A stretch of DNA of 51,129 bases, from positions 1-51,129 of the forward strand of contig DAIMZF010000011.1 of assembly GCA_036734085.1 (NCBI GenBank). The letters run 5' to 3'. The notes beneath the pieces were generated by a model. It had not been told where the DNA came from. It made no database searches and saw only the letters and a program-made list of their open reading frames with translations. Of the stretch, positions 1 to 8,739 are shown piece after piece (the first letter of the stretch is position 1; every line of letters starts with the position of its first letter). This stretch comes from J038 sp036734085. GTDB lineage: Bacteria > Chloroflexota > Anaerolineae > Aggregatilineales > Phototrophicaceae. The translations under genes and the position numbers were made by a program.

Positions 1-2411
1 GCGAGTCGGTCTTCATCATACACAGGGACGACCACCGCCCCACCCGCAGAAGGCAAGCCTGCCGCCTGGAATACTACCGCCTCTACTGAGTCTGGTTGGA
101 GTTTTTCTATAAAGTCTACCATCTGGCGGCTTTGCGCGACCAGGAATTCCGGCAGGGCTTCCAGGTTGAGTGTCTGTTGTGGTTCGCGGATTTTACCATC
201 ATAGACGGAATTAATTTGCAGGGATTCAGGCATCGCCACATCATAGGCCACACGTACCAATGCCACGCCCGCCGCATCCGACAAAACTTGCTGATACATC
301 ACGCGCAGGATGTCGGCTTCGCTCTGAACGTTAATTAAATCTCGTGTGACAGCATAGAGCGCCTGCGTTTGTTGCAGGTTATCCGCCGTTTGCTGGAGCA
401 AGTAGCGATTCTCGATCGTGATACCTACCTGGTCAGCGATGGAGCGAATGTTCTCCAACTGTCCCAGCGCAGGCTGGAAGCCCGGTTCTTTGGCGAGTGC
501 CAACAGCCCAACGACACGCCGCCCGGCACGTAAGCCTGTTGTGATGAAGCTGATGATTCCGAGTTCCCCGTAATAGCCAATAATCTTGGGAGTCACGGAA
601 TTTTTCGGGTCTACTTCCTCACGGAAGATAAATTCACCTTCCGACAATGCGTTAAAGCCCGGCTTCCAACGCGGGAAATCCGGGTTTACGAGGTCGGTAA
701 TTCTGGGTGTGGGTTGTGCGTCCTCCCGCGTGACGAAAGACTCTAACGTCATCGTCTGTGGCGGTTCTTCTATTGTCGCGGAACGGTCAAACAATATCAT
801 GATGACCCCAAACACCTGCACGGGGAGCAATTGCAGGACGATGCGGCTCATCTCCGTATAATCTTCTGCTTCAGCAATGGCTTGCTCTGCTAAAATCAGT
901 TGAGAAGCGACCGCTTGTACTTCTTCGGAGTCGCGCAGTAATTGACGACTACGGATTGCAAGGCCGATTTGATCGGCGAGGGTGATGTATGCGCTGATTA
1001 AATCTTCATTCAGCTTCACATCCACTTTGCTGACCACCGTCAGCGTGCCTAACATCACCGCACCGGCACGCAAACCAAACACCGCCATCCATTCCTGCGT
1101 GCCCAGGTTCATCAGGTTAATCACTTCTTGCGGGATTAAATCCGGCACGCGCTCCGGTTCCATGAGGACGGGTAGCCCGGCGTGCAAATTCTTGATTTGG
1201 TGTCTGCTCGGTGGCGTCAACAGAACTGGCTCGGCTAAGGTGGTTGTTCCGTTAGCAGTACTCATGCCCACCAGATAGTGCATCTTTGGTGCTTCGCCCG
1301 CCTCAAGCGGACGGTCAAACAGCGTCACACTGGTTCCTGTCAGGTTTTGTGCGAGGGTGTAGGTGACTGCTTCGGCCATCTGCCCATAATCGGTAGCAGA
1401 GGCAATCATCCGGCTAGCGGAAACGATGTTTTCCACCGCTTGCCGGGCACTCGTCGTGACTTCGGCCAGGTTACGCAAAGAAATCACCGCACCTGTTTGG
1501 TCGGCGATGGATTGCATCAAATCCAGTTCATCTTCGGATAGGTCAATCGGGGCGCTTAGGTCGTTGTAGGCCACCACGCCGATAATTTGTCCTTGCACAA
1601 TCATCGGGAAGGAGATTGTCGCAATGATGGGTGTGCCGTCATCGGTGCGTTTGAGTTCATCCAGCACATCGGGCGCGGTCTGGATGTCGTTAAAGACTTG
1701 CCGCTTGCCTTCCGTCACCAGTTCCAGCAACCGCCCTTTTAAGTCCTGCGATGTGATTTGTACTTCAAGGTTTGTCTCGAAGGCTTCGCGCTTGTTGGCG
1801 GCGGCAATCGTGCGAAAGCCTATCAAATTACCGCTTGCATCATACCGGAAGATATTAAGCGTGATAAACTGACCGCGCGACAGAATATCCTGCGCGATAG
1901 CCCGTGCTAAATCCTGAAAAGATGCCGCATTAGCGATACGGCTTGTGGCAATAGCCTGCCGTTGCACCAGGAGTTTGGTAGAGCGACGCTGGACGGCGGC
2001 GGCCATCTCGTCCCCTAACAACTGCACCCATGCCAGGATAGTATCTTTTGCATCTGGGCGCTGGTTCAACGCCAGTTCCAGCATAACGGATTGTCGTCCG
2101 GCGCGGCGCGGCGCATAATACCACGTTATGCCATCGTCGGAGGTGGTCGGCGCTTGTTTTTCCAGAACTTTCGCTAAAACGGGGTATCGGTTGGTGTCTG
2201 TCACCTTCGCGGTGTTTTCTGCTTCTGTGACGCCAATCTCCACAAGGTAGCCTGCCGAAACGCGGTACAACCGTAAGGACTGCGCGGAGGGTACGGCGGC
2301 GCGAAAGACCTCAAACACGGTTTCTAGCAAGTGGCTAGTAGGCGTATCTCCGGCGTCCCAGTCCGCAATAGCAGAAACAAGCGCGGAAAGCGTGGTGAGG
2401 TCGGTTGTCAT
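1..2411 (-). CDS. multi-GAF sensor protein, C-terminus cut by window edge
   Basis: The reading frame stays open from an ATG at 2411 to the left edge, giving at least 803 residues with the end missing. GGAG lies about 9 bases before the ATG. At least three GAF-like modules can be followed (about residues 150-310, 330-490 and 505-670), and a fourth begins near 680. Each ends in a helix of the type IADQTGAVI, ADQIGLAI or IADQVGITIENR, the usual GAF exit helix. The region near 675-705 (QTQALYAVTRDLINVQ) is a helical connector common in Chloroflexota GAF sensors. No membrane segment is visible, so it is probably cytoplasmic. It is the last gene of an operon behind two receiver-only proteins. A histidine kinase or other output domain may lie beyond the edge. 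The ligand is unknown. Confidence 0.85.
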   Translation of the reverse strand, partial: MTTDLTTLSALVSAIADWDAGDTPTSHLLETVFEVFRAAVPSAQSLRLYRVSAGYLVEIGVTEAENTAKVTDTNRYPVLAKVLEKQAPTTSDDGITWYYAPRRAGRQSVMLELALNQRPDAKDTILAWVQLLGDEMAAAVQRRSTKLLVQRQAIATSRIANAASFQDLARAIAQDILSRGQFITLNIFRYDASGNLIGFRTIAAANKREAFETNLEVQITSQDLKGRLLELVTEGKRQVFNDIQTAPDVLDELKRTDDGTPIIATISFPMIVQGQIIGVVAYNDLSAPIDLSEDELDLMQSIADQTGAVISLRNLAEVTTSARQAVENIVSASRMIASATDYGQMAEAVTYTLAQNLTGTSVTLFDRPLEAGEAPKMHYLVGMSTANGTTTLAEPVLLTPPSRHQIKNLHAGLPVLMEPERVPDLIPQEVINLMNLGTQEWMAVFGLRAGAVMLGTLTVVSKVDVKLNEDLISAYITLADQIGLAIRSRQLLRDSEEVQAVASQLILAEQAIAEAEDYTEMSRIVLQLLPVQVFGVIMILFDRSATIEEPPQTMTLESFVTREDAQPTPRITDLVNPDFPRWKPGFNALSEGEFIFREEVDPKNSVTPKIIGYYGELGIISFITTGLRAGRRVVGLLALAKEPGFQPALGQLENIRSIADQVGITIENRYLLQQTADNLQQTQALYAVTRDLINVQSEADILRVMYQQVLSDAAGVALVRVAYDVAMPESLQINSVYDGKIREPQQTLNLEALPEFLVAQSRQMVDFIEKLQPDSVEAVVFQAAGLPSAGGAVVVPVYDEDRL

Positions 2412-2435
2412 GGTCGTTATCTCCTAAAAACCGGG

Positions 2436-2855
2436 CTACTTCCACTCCCAAACTTGCTCACCGGTCAGCAATTGCTTAATCTGTTCCGGGAAGCGGTCAG
2501 GGTCTAGCGGTTTGCCCAGAAAACCATCGAATCCGGCCTTTTGTGCGCGGCGCATCTGGTCTTCACTGGCTTCGGCAGTCACCGCGCAGACGATTGTCTC
2601 TTTTAAGCGTGGGTTGCCGCGTACCTTTTGCAAAGCCTGATACCCGTCTTCGTAAGGCAGGCGTATATCCATCAGAATAAGGTCGATACGTGGCAATGTC
2701 TCCGCAAATTGGACGACTTGCCAGCCGGAAGTCTTCCATTCACAGCGTTGCACCCCCATAAAGGCCAACATCCGGGCGATTAAGACGAAATTGGGCACGT
2801 TGTCTTCAACGACAAGTACGTGCGCTTCTTTTGGGTCGATTGGTTGCCTGTTCAT
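2436..2855 (-). CDS. single-domain response regulator (CheY-like receiver)
   Basis: This 139-residue protein is a receiver domain with no output domain. The acidic pocket is in VLVVEDN near residue 17, the phospho-acceptor aspartate is in LILMDIRLP, the switch threonine is in AVTAEA, and the conserved lysine is in LGKPLD. A 12-residue N-terminal extension precedes the first strand. It lies 10 bases downstream of another receiver gene and 24 bases upstream of the multi-GAF gene, all leftward, so the three are probably co-transcribed. Receiver-only proteins usually act by protein-protein contact or as phosphorelay intermediates. The cognate kinase is not identifiable here. Confidence 0.9.
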   Translation of the reverse strand: MNRQPIDPKEAHVLVVEDNVPNFVLIARMLAFMGVQRCEWKTSGWQVVQFAETLPRIDLILMDIRLPYEDGYQALQKVRGNPRLKETIVCAVTAEASEDQMRRAQKAGFDGFLGKPLDPDRFPEQIKQLLTGEQVWEWK

Positions 2856-2865
2856 CCGTCCTACC

Positions 2866-3228
2866 TTATGTCATATAACTTAAAACTTGCTCGGCAAAAG
2901 TATCTACGTCAATCGGTTTGCTGATGTAACCATCGCAACCCGCACTGAGTGACCGCTCGCGGTCTCCCTCCATCACGTTTGCCGTCAACGCAACAATGGG
3001 TATATGCGCTATCTGCGGACGACGGCGTATTTCTCCTGTTGCGACCAACCCATCCATGCCTGGCATACTAATATCCATCAGGATCAAGTCTGGCGGGTCG
3101 TCCAACGCCTTTTGAATACCATCATGTGCGTTGGATGCTTCCGTAACTTCGATGCCTTCCACCATCAGCACACGGCGAACCAGCATTCGATTATTCGGCT
3201 CATCTTCAATGTAAAGTACTCGTTTCAT
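2866..3228 (-). CDS. single-domain response regulator (CheY-like receiver)
   Basis: A 120-residue receiver domain. Key positions are the acidic pair in VLYIEDE, the phospho-acceptor aspartate in LILMDISMPGMDG, the switch threonine in VALTANV and the lysine in ISKPID. The longest frame starts at a GTG five codons earlier (3243). The ATG at 3228 is preferred because the protein then opens with MKRVLYIEDE, the normal receiver N-terminus. It resembles the DivK/PleD-type stand-alone receivers often paired with hybrid kinases. It is the first gene of the leftward receiver-receiver-GAF operon, and the AT-rich stretch to its right must carry the promoter. Confidence 0.88.
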   Translation of the reverse strand: MKRVLYIEDEPNNRMLVRRVLMVEGIEVTEASNAHDGIQKALDDPPDLILMDISMPGMDGLVATGEIRRRPQIAHIPIVALTANVMEGDRERSLSAGCDGYISKPIDVDTFAEQVLSYMT

Positions 3229-3516
3229 CCGCGCTACCCACACAATCTTTTGCTATCTCGGTTATTATGGAACAAACTAGCATTAAATACGACAAAAATA
3301 AATGTTTTGAGACAATTTCATGATAACCGAAAGACCCTCAATTTAAAATCAAGGATTACGCAACTGACAATATCAAGCATAACTTGGAATCCATTCCTTG
3401 ACCACACGCAACCTTAATTTTTTACTGCAATACAACTTAAATCCCATCTAAATCTAATCTGTATTATGTTATGGTATGTAGGATAATTTAATTCCAAAAC
3501 CAATAAGGAGCAAATG
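3229..3516. promoter_or_regulatory. AT-rich divergent intergenic region
   Basis: About 290 bases separate the leftward receiver operon from the rightward cyclophilin gene. The stretch is clearly richer in A and T than the coding DNA around it and has no convincing gene. A candidate extended -10, TGTTATGGT, lies at 3467-3475, about 40 bases before the cyclophilin start. AAGGAG at 3505-3510 is that gene's ribosome binding site. I could not fix a -35/-10 pair for the leftward operon. Confidence 0.45.
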
Positions 3517-4002
3517 ATGAAACAATATGACAACGCCCCAACCATGCACATCAGCCCGGAAAAAAGTTACACCGCCCACTTTAAAACCACACGTGGCGAC
3601 TTCCAGGTGGAGTTATTCGCACAACAAGCGCCTATCACGGTGAATAATTTTGTGTTTTTAGCAAAAGACGGTTTTTATGATGGCGGCGTGTTCCATCGTG
3701 TGATTGATAACTTTATGGTGCAAGGCGGCGACCCCACCGGAACCGGACGTGGCGGGCCGGGTTATAAATGGAATGACGAGCCGAGCGCGCTACAACTCAA
3801 GCATGATGGGCCGGGCGTCCTTAGTATGGCGAATGCTGGCCCCAACACCAACGGCTCACAGTTTTTTATCACGCATATTGCAACGGACTGGCTAAACGGT
3901 AAACACGCCGTCTTCGGGCGCGTGATGGGGGACGGACAAGCGGTAATCGACGCTATCCGTCAAGGGGATAAAATCGATTCTGTGACGATTACAGAGGCAT
4001 AA
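3517..4002 (+). CDS. peptidyl-prolyl cis-trans isomerase, cyclophilin type
   Basis: A 161-residue cyclophilin that catalyses cis-trans isomerisation of proline peptide bonds. Family landmarks are all present: FHRVIDNFMVQGGDP (catalytic Arg, with Phe and Gln in the pocket), a GTGRGGPGY glycine loop, MANAGPNTNGSQFFI and the C-terminal GKHAVFGRV. No signal peptide is seen, so it should be cytoplasmic. Two ATGs stand in tandem at 3514 and 3517. The second is chosen because AAGGAG ends at 3510, giving 6 bases of spacing rather than 3. The gene stands alone and is followed by a strong hairpin terminator. Confidence 0.95.
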   Translation: MKQYDNAPTMHISPEKSYTAHFKTTRGDFQVELFAQQAPITVNNFVFLAKDGFYDGGVFHRVIDNFMVQGGDPTGTGRGGPGYKWNDEPSALQLKHDGPGVLSMANAGPNTNGSQFFITHIATDWLNGKHAVFGRVMGDGQAVIDAIRQGDKIDSVTITEA

Positions 4003-4008
4003 AACACA

Positions 4009-4047
4009 GCAGGGGCTGAAACAACAATCAGCCCCTGCAATATTTTT
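4009..4047 (+). terminator. intrinsic terminator after the cyclophilin gene
   Basis: A perfect 11-bp stem (GCAGGGGCTGA at 4009-4019 with TCAGCCCCTGC at 4028-4038) has an 8-base loop and is followed by AATATTTTT. It sits between convergent genes and may also stop the leftward FHA transcript, although the tail on that strand is poorer. Confidence 0.88.
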
Positions 4048-4078
4048 CAATTAAAAAAGTCATCCACTGGCGTAACTT

Positions 4079-4876
4079 CTAGCAAATCTGCGCCTGGTCA
4101 ATAATGCCGAGTGCCTCGCCGATGATGCCAAATAAAGGCGTAATCACCTCGCGGAAGATGGGCAAGCGGCACCACAAATTCGCCGCATCAATCAACACCA
4201 AGCCGATAACCGTTGCACAACAGCAGAACAAAAACAGTGCGGAACAGCCGATAATGACCCAGCGCCAGGGACTAGCCGCCCCTTCTTCGCGGATTGCGTA
4301 GGGGTCGTAACCGGGTGAGCTTCCGCCCGGCCCATAGCCATATTCACTGTCATAGCCTTGTTCATAGCCGTAATCCTGCTGGGGCGGCGGTGCGCCATAA
4401 TACGCCGGGTCTTGTGGGCTGGGTTCATTGTAGCCATACCCTGGTTGTTGGGGTTGGGGTTGCCCGTAGTCCTGTTGCGGTGCTTGTTGAGCAGGTTGTG
4501 GCGGTGGCTGAACAGGCTGGGATGGCATAGGGCTTTGTGCAGTGGGCGGTGGTGAACTCACCTCAGCACGCACAGCCTCATAGATGAGCGTGACTGTTTC
4601 CCCTAGTCCGATGACATCGGCGCGTTGCAGTTGCCGCACACCAGAAAGGCGTTGCCCGGCGATAAATGTGCCGTTGGTACTGCCTAAATCCTCGATGCTG
4701 TAACCATCTGCACCACGTGTCAGGCGCAGATGATGGCGGCTAACCTCCGGGTCATTAATTACGATGTCATTGGTGATGTCACGCCCTAGCGTAACGATGT
4801 CTTTATTCAGGTCAAATGTCTGGTTGGGTTGTGGCCCACGCCGGACGATTAGCCGGAAGCCCCCGTTCTCTTGCAT
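4079..4876 (-). CDS. FHA-domain protein with Pro/Gln-rich linker and C-terminal membrane segment
   Basis: 265 residues. An FHA phosphothreonine-binding domain fills residues 7-100, with GR at 31-32, SRHH at 46-49 and GSTNGT at 65-70, the residues that contact phosphothreonine. Residues 105-190 are a low-complexity Pro/Gln/Tyr/Gly linker. One hydrophobic span lies at about 206-229 and includes a run of three cysteines. A short tail follows. The FHA domain is therefore probably cytoplasmic and tethered to the membrane. FHA domains normally read Ser/Thr kinase signals, but no such kinase is in the window. The start has GAGGAGG at good spacing and a consensus promoter upstream. Confidence 0.88.
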   Translation of the reverse strand: MQENGGFRLIVRRGPQPNQTFDLNKDIVTLGRDITNDIVINDPEVSRHHLRLTRGADGYSIEDLGSTNGTFIAGQRLSGVRQLQRADVIGLGETVTLIYEAVRAEVSSPPPTAQSPMPSQPVQPPPQPAQQAPQQDYGQPQPQQPGYGYNEPSPQDPAYYGAPPPQQDYGYEQGYDSEYGYGPGGSSPGYDPYAIREEGAASPWRWVIIGCSALFLFCCCATVIGLVLIDAANLWCRLPIFREVITPLFGIIGEALGIIDQAQIC

Positions 4877-4917
4877 GGAACGTCCTCCTCAAAGAATGCG
4901 CTGTTCAGTATGCGTGC

Positions 4918-4946
4918 AGTATAAGTCGGCGATAAACGACTGTCAA
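4918..4946 (-). promoter_or_regulatory. sigma-70 type promoter for the FHA gene
   Basis: On the minus strand TTGACA (4946-4941) and TATACT (4923-4918) are separated by exactly 17 bases. Transcription should begin near 4911, giving a leader of about 35 bases that contains GAGGAGG. This is one of the best consensus promoters in the window. Confidence 0.8.
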
Positions 4947-5020
4947 ATAGTACCACGCAATGACTACCCTACGCCGCCTATTCTACCTCAATACGGCTTA
5001 TCGCGCAGGGAACACGCACA

Positions 5021-5863
5021 TTAGAACTGCGACCAGTCAATATCGCCGTCTTTATCGCGCTTCAACCCGGCTAACGGGTCTGTGCTGTTTTCGCGCTTCG
5101 GTTTCGCATCGGGCTGGTCATCACGGCGGCGCGGGTGTATCAGGCTGTAGTAAACGGACACAAAACAGAATAAAACCGAGATGCCCGCCCACAGAAACGC
5201 CCAAACCGCCGCCGGTAGCACAGGCGCAACATCGCGGGAAAAGGCGTAAGCATCGTTGCATACCACCTGTCCAGTCCCTATACGCGGGCAATAATCCGCA
5301 AACCCGACGAGTGTCGTAATATCCATGACCGCGTTTAATCCGGTGGCAATCGCCAGTACCGTTAAAACAATAAGGTTCAGTGCGATTGTCGCCCGCATCG
5401 CCAACAAAAGCAGGATAAGACCAAACATAATGCCGACAATCAACGCTGTTGGCGCACCAGAAGCATCCGGGCGGGCGTACAACAGCGTAAAGACGATGAG
5501 AAAGCCCCCCAGCAGGCCACCCGGCCACCGGATAGACGCCGGAAAGCGGTGGATGACATAAAACAAGACCGCGCCAAAAAACGCCGCGCCGATGTACCCT
5601 GCGGGCAAAATCAGCGCCCGGCTACCCCCCATTGTCGTTGCCAGGCCGGAGCCATCCGGCGACACCGTGAAGCCTATCACCCGCCCGCCAGACGCAATCG
5701 CGGCTAACGCATGGCCGGATTCGTGCACATACGTCACGAACAGGCGCAAGGGATATACGAACAACGTTAAAAAATCCACGTTGAACAGCAACCACACAAT
5801 CACCGCGCTGATGGCGGTAAACCCCCACATCTGCCTGCGCGTAATGGATTTTGTCTCATTCAT
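5021..5863 (-). CDS. M50-type (site-2-protease-like) membrane metallopeptidase
   Basis: 280 residues with about seven hydrophobic spans. The zinc motif HESGH occupies residues 47-51 just after the first long hydrophobic stretch, followed by ALAAIASGG as in Peptidase_M50B-like proteins. The third zinc ligand is not obvious by eye. Family members cut substrates within or next to the membrane. A charged cytoplasmic-looking tail of about 45 residues follows the last span. The gene is divergent from coaBC. The ribosome site is weak (GGGCG region). The substrate is unknown, and a non-peptidase M50-like role cannot be excluded. Confidence 0.75.
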   Translation of the reverse strand: MNETKSITRRQMWGFTAISAVIVWLLFNVDFLTLFVYPLRLFVTYVHESGHALAAIASGGRVIGFTVSPDGSGLATTMGGSRALILPAGYIGAAFFGAVLFYVIHRFPASIRWPGGLLGGFLIVFTLLYARPDASGAPTALIVGIMFGLILLLLAMRATIALNLIVLTVLAIATGLNAVMDITTLVGFADYCPRIGTGQVVCNDAYAFSRDVAPVLPAAVWAFLWAGISVLFCFVSVYYSLIHPRRRDDQPDAKPKRENSTDPLAGLKRDKDGDIDWSQF

Positions 5864-5987
5864 TTTTTTCGCCCGTCATAGTCCGTTTAGATTGATTATA
5901 ATGGTTATCGCGTCTATTAACGCCTTTTACAAATACGATTAGAATAATCTGGCCGTTGCAAAGCAAACACTCATAGGAGTTACCCCC

Positions 5988-7229
5988 ATGCAACCGATCC
6001 AAATTTTGCAGGATAAACACGTTTTGCTTGGCGTAAGCGGGAGCATCGCGTGTTATAAAGCGGTTGACCTCGCCAGCAAGCTGACACAAGCCGGTGCGAT
6101 AGTCGATGTAATCATGACACAGGCCGCGCAGAAGTTCGTCACACCTCTTGCCTTCCAATCCGTGACCGGACGCGGGGTTTATACGGATATGTGGGATGCA
6201 CCCACCAGCATGGATGCCCTGCCCACCCATATCGCGCACGTCGGCCTGGCGGAGGATGCCGATGTTTTTATCATCGCGCCTGCCACCGCCAACACCATCG
6301 CCAAACTCGCGCACGGCTTCGCGGATGACCTCATCAGCATCACCGCTATTGCCGCCCGGTGTCCTCTGGTCATCGCGCCTGCTATGGATAGCGGCATGTA
6401 CAGCCATCCCGCTACCCAAGCCAATGTTGAGCTTTTGCTCAAGCGTGGCGTGTATCTCATCCCGCCGGAGGAAGGCCGCTTCGCTTCCGGCCTGGTGGGA
6501 CGTGGTCGCCTGCCGGAAACACCCACGCTTATAGGCCACCTACGGCATGTTATGGGGCGTGATGGGCTGTTAATGGGCTGTAAGGTGGTCGTCAGTGCGG
6601 GCGGCACACGAGAAAAAATCGACCCGGTGCGCTACATCAGCAATTATTCCAGTGGCAAGCAGGGGTACGCCATCGCGCAGGCCGCCGTAGACGCCGGAGC
6701 GCGGGAAGTGGTGCTGGTTACTTCTGCGGATTTACCCGTACCTATCGGCGTTACCCGTGTTGATGTTGAAAGTGCTACCCAGATGGCGGGGGCTATCCTC
6801 AGCCACAGCACCAACGCGGATTTACTGGTAATGGCGGCGGCAGTCGCGGACTTCCGCCCGGTGCAGGTCGCTACCCAGAAGATTAAAAAATCCGCAGAAA
6901 GTGACGACGCGCCCAACATCCACCTGACGCGCAACCCGGATATTCTGCTGAATGTGAAGGCGGCACGCGAAGCGGCAGGCTTCCCGCGTGTTGTGGTCGG
7001 TTTCGCGGCAGAAAGTGAAAATCTGCTGACGAACGCCCGCGATAAACTGCAACGCAAGGGGCTGGATTTGCTGGTCGCCAACGACATCACCGCGCCGGAT
7101 GCCGGGTTTAGCGTGGATACCAACCGCGTGACCATCCTCAATGCGGAGGGGGACGCGCACACGCTCGATCTCATCAGCAAGGCGGAGGTCGCACAGGCGA
7201 TTATCGAACGTGTGGCGGGGTTGCTATAA
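5988..7229 (+). CDS. coaBC: bifunctional phosphopantothenoylcysteine decarboxylase / phosphopantothenate-cysteine ligase
   Basis: 413 residues, the normal length for the fused coenzyme A enzyme. The N-terminal flavoprotein half (CoaC) shows VSGSIACYKA, the active-site His at 84 in AHVGLAEDAD, APATANTIAKLA, and the substrate clamp PAMDSGMY at 131-138. The clamp carries Asp134 where the E. coli enzyme has Asn. The C-terminal half (CoaB, from about 190) shows VSAGGTREKIDPVR, NYSSGKQG, AAAVADFRP and VGFAAE. It joins cysteine to 4'-phosphopantothenate using CTP and then decarboxylates the product. AGGAG precedes the ATG. A TATAAT at 5897-5902 lies in the divergent intergenic region shared with the protease gene. 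Confidence 0.95.
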   Translation: MQPIQILQDKHVLLGVSGSIACYKAVDLASKLTQAGAIVDVIMTQAAQKFVTPLAFQSVTGRGVYTDMWDAPTSMDALPTHIAHVGLAEDADVFIIAPATANTIAKLAHGFADDLISITAIAARCPLVIAPAMDSGMYSHPATQANVELLLKRGVYLIPPEEGRFASGLVGRGRLPETPTLIGHLRHVMGRDGLLMGCKVVVSAGGTREKIDPVRYISNYSSGKQGYAIAQAAVDAGAREVVLVTSADLPVPIGVTRVDVESATQMAGAILSHSTNADLLVMAAAVADFRPVQVATQKIKKSAESDDAPNIHLTRNPDILLNVKAAREAAGFPRVVVGFAAESENLLTNARDKLQRKGLDLLVANDITAPDAGFSVDTNRVTILNAEGDAHTLDLISKAEVAQAIIERVAGLL

Positions 7230-7251
7230 CATAATCCGTTTGGCGCAGGGG

Positions 7252-8661
7252 CTAAGTACCCGGCACGCCAATGGGCGCGACTCCGGTTTCACCCGGTAAT
7301 GGCTCCCCTTGCTGGGGCGGCGGCTGTGCCTGCTGTGATTGCTCACATAAGGTCTGCGCGTTATCGCGTTTGCCCGCGACTCCCGCATCGGAGAAGATGG
7401 TCAGCGCGGTGCGGAACTGTTGCGCCGCCCTGCAATAGTCACGGTCGTACTGGAAGAACGCATCGCCGTAAGCCACATACTGATTAAAAATCAGGCGGTT
7501 GACATCCGCACCTTTATAATTCGTCTGCAAAACACGGATGCGCTCCAACCGTTGAATCGCCACGCTATAATCCGCCGCTTCAATGGCGGCAATCGCGTTC
7601 AGGTATAGCCGCGCTACCTCACGCTCATAAGACAGTTCACCCAATTGTGCAGGCGTGCCATAACGCTCTGCCTGGTCAGTCAGGCGTACCGCCTCCGCCA
7701 GTGTCCCGGTCTGGCGTGGGTTCGTCAACGTGACCTGATAGGCAACAATCGCTCGCTGACGCAAGGTATCAAACATCAGGCGCTCAACCGTCTGACGCTG
7801 AAAATCAGAATCCAGCCGCACGATGAGGTCTAGCGTGCGTGTGGCTTGCTCTAGCTGATTCAGGCTGATTTCCTGTTGAGCACGTGCCAGCAGAGCGTCA
7901 AGGTCTAACGTTTGGGTGCCACTGGGGGCAGGCGTATTAGTAGGCGCTTCCACAATGGCCGATTGCGGCTCGGTCGTCGCCTGCGGCACGGGCGTATCTC
8001 CCCCCACAACCTCAACCGGACGTTCCGCCAGCGCCGTTGCCATGCTTTGTAACTCGGCGACTTGGGGCACGCCGGGTGTCTGCGTCATTAAAAAGTCCAG
8101 CCGTTGGGCAACCTGAGCGCCATCACCGGCCTCTATCGCCAACGGAATCAGCGTGAGTTGCTCCGCGATGACGCTCTCTTGTGTGGCTGTCAGGTTAATG
8201 CTGACCGAAGTCGCGGTCAGTTCAAGCTCCGCCACCTGGGGCACACCGGGCGTGCGCGTCGCTAAAAAGGCAATTCGTGTTGCCAGTTGCACCGCGTTTA
8301 AATCCGCGACGTTGGTCTCTATAGCGGGCAATTGCCGCGCCGCAAATGCGACCCCTGTCGCTTGGGTGTTGCGGTCTGCCACCCGCTTGCCTTCCGTCCA
8401 GCCTGCCGCGCCTGCCATGACGACCACCAGCACACCCACCAGCACGACGAACACAAGCACTAATGACCACACAAAGCATCCTGGCCCGGTGGAAGCACCG
8501 TAGTCCTCTTCCGGGTAGCCATCATCGGTATAGTCACCCTCATCCGGTGGCGGCACAGCCCGATTGCCCCGGCGGGGTTGGGCGTAGGTCGGCGGCAGGG
8601 TTAAATCCTCTTGGAACTCCGGCGGCAGGTCATCACGGCGGGGGGGGGTGTCTTGGCTCAT
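7252..8661 (-). CDS. single-pass membrane protein with TPR-like extracytoplasmic region
   Basis: 469 residues of unknown function. The N-terminal 60 residues are charged and proline-rich (cytoplasmic), followed by one membrane span at about 62-86. The rest is helical and TPR-like with two Thr/Pro-rich linkers. An internal duplication is visible: TPGVPQVAEL occurs near residues 135-144 and again near 195-205, within related modules about 60 residues apart. The tail is Pro/Gly/Gln-rich. GTG and ATG stand in tandem, and the ATG at 8661 is preferred because AAGG lies about 9 bases upstream. It converges on coaBC with only 22 bases between stops. It may be co-transcribed with the leftward genes to its right. 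Confidence 0.75.
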   Translation of the reverse strand: MSQDTPPRRDDLPPEFQEDLTLPPTYAQPRRGNRAVPPPDEGDYTDDGYPEEDYGASTGPGCFVWSLVLVFVVLVGVLVVVMAGAAGWTEGKRVADRNTQATGVAFAARQLPAIETNVADLNAVQLATRIAFLATRTPGVPQVAELELTATSVSINLTATQESVIAEQLTLIPLAIEAGDGAQVAQRLDFLMTQTPGVPQVAELQSMATALAERPVEVVGGDTPVPQATTEPQSAIVEAPTNTPAPSGTQTLDLDALLARAQQEISLNQLEQATRTLDLIVRLDSDFQRQTVERLMFDTLRQRAIVAYQVTLTNPRQTGTLAEAVRLTDQAERYGTPAQLGELSYEREVARLYLNAIAAIEAADYSVAIQRLERIRVLQTNYKGADVNRLIFNQYVAYGDAFFQYDRDYCRAAQQFRTALTIFSDAGVAGKRDNAQTLCEQSQQAQPPPQQGEPLPGETGVAPIGVPGT

Positions 8662-8739
8662 CACATAGCCCTTACATCATCGAACAAAAACACTCGGAAT
8701 TGTAAAAGACACCGCGCCCCTAGCATAGCCACGATTCCC

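Noticed and set aside
96..1872. Several open frames of 60-100 codons on the plus strand across the left edge
   Set aside because: They lie opposite a continuous minus-strand frame encoding GAF domains and have no ribosome sites or recognisable motifs.
3004..3417. 137-codon plus-strand frame reaching into the AT-rich intergenic region
   Set aside because: Mostly antisense to the receiver gene, low-complexity His/Thr/Asn composition, no ribosome site.
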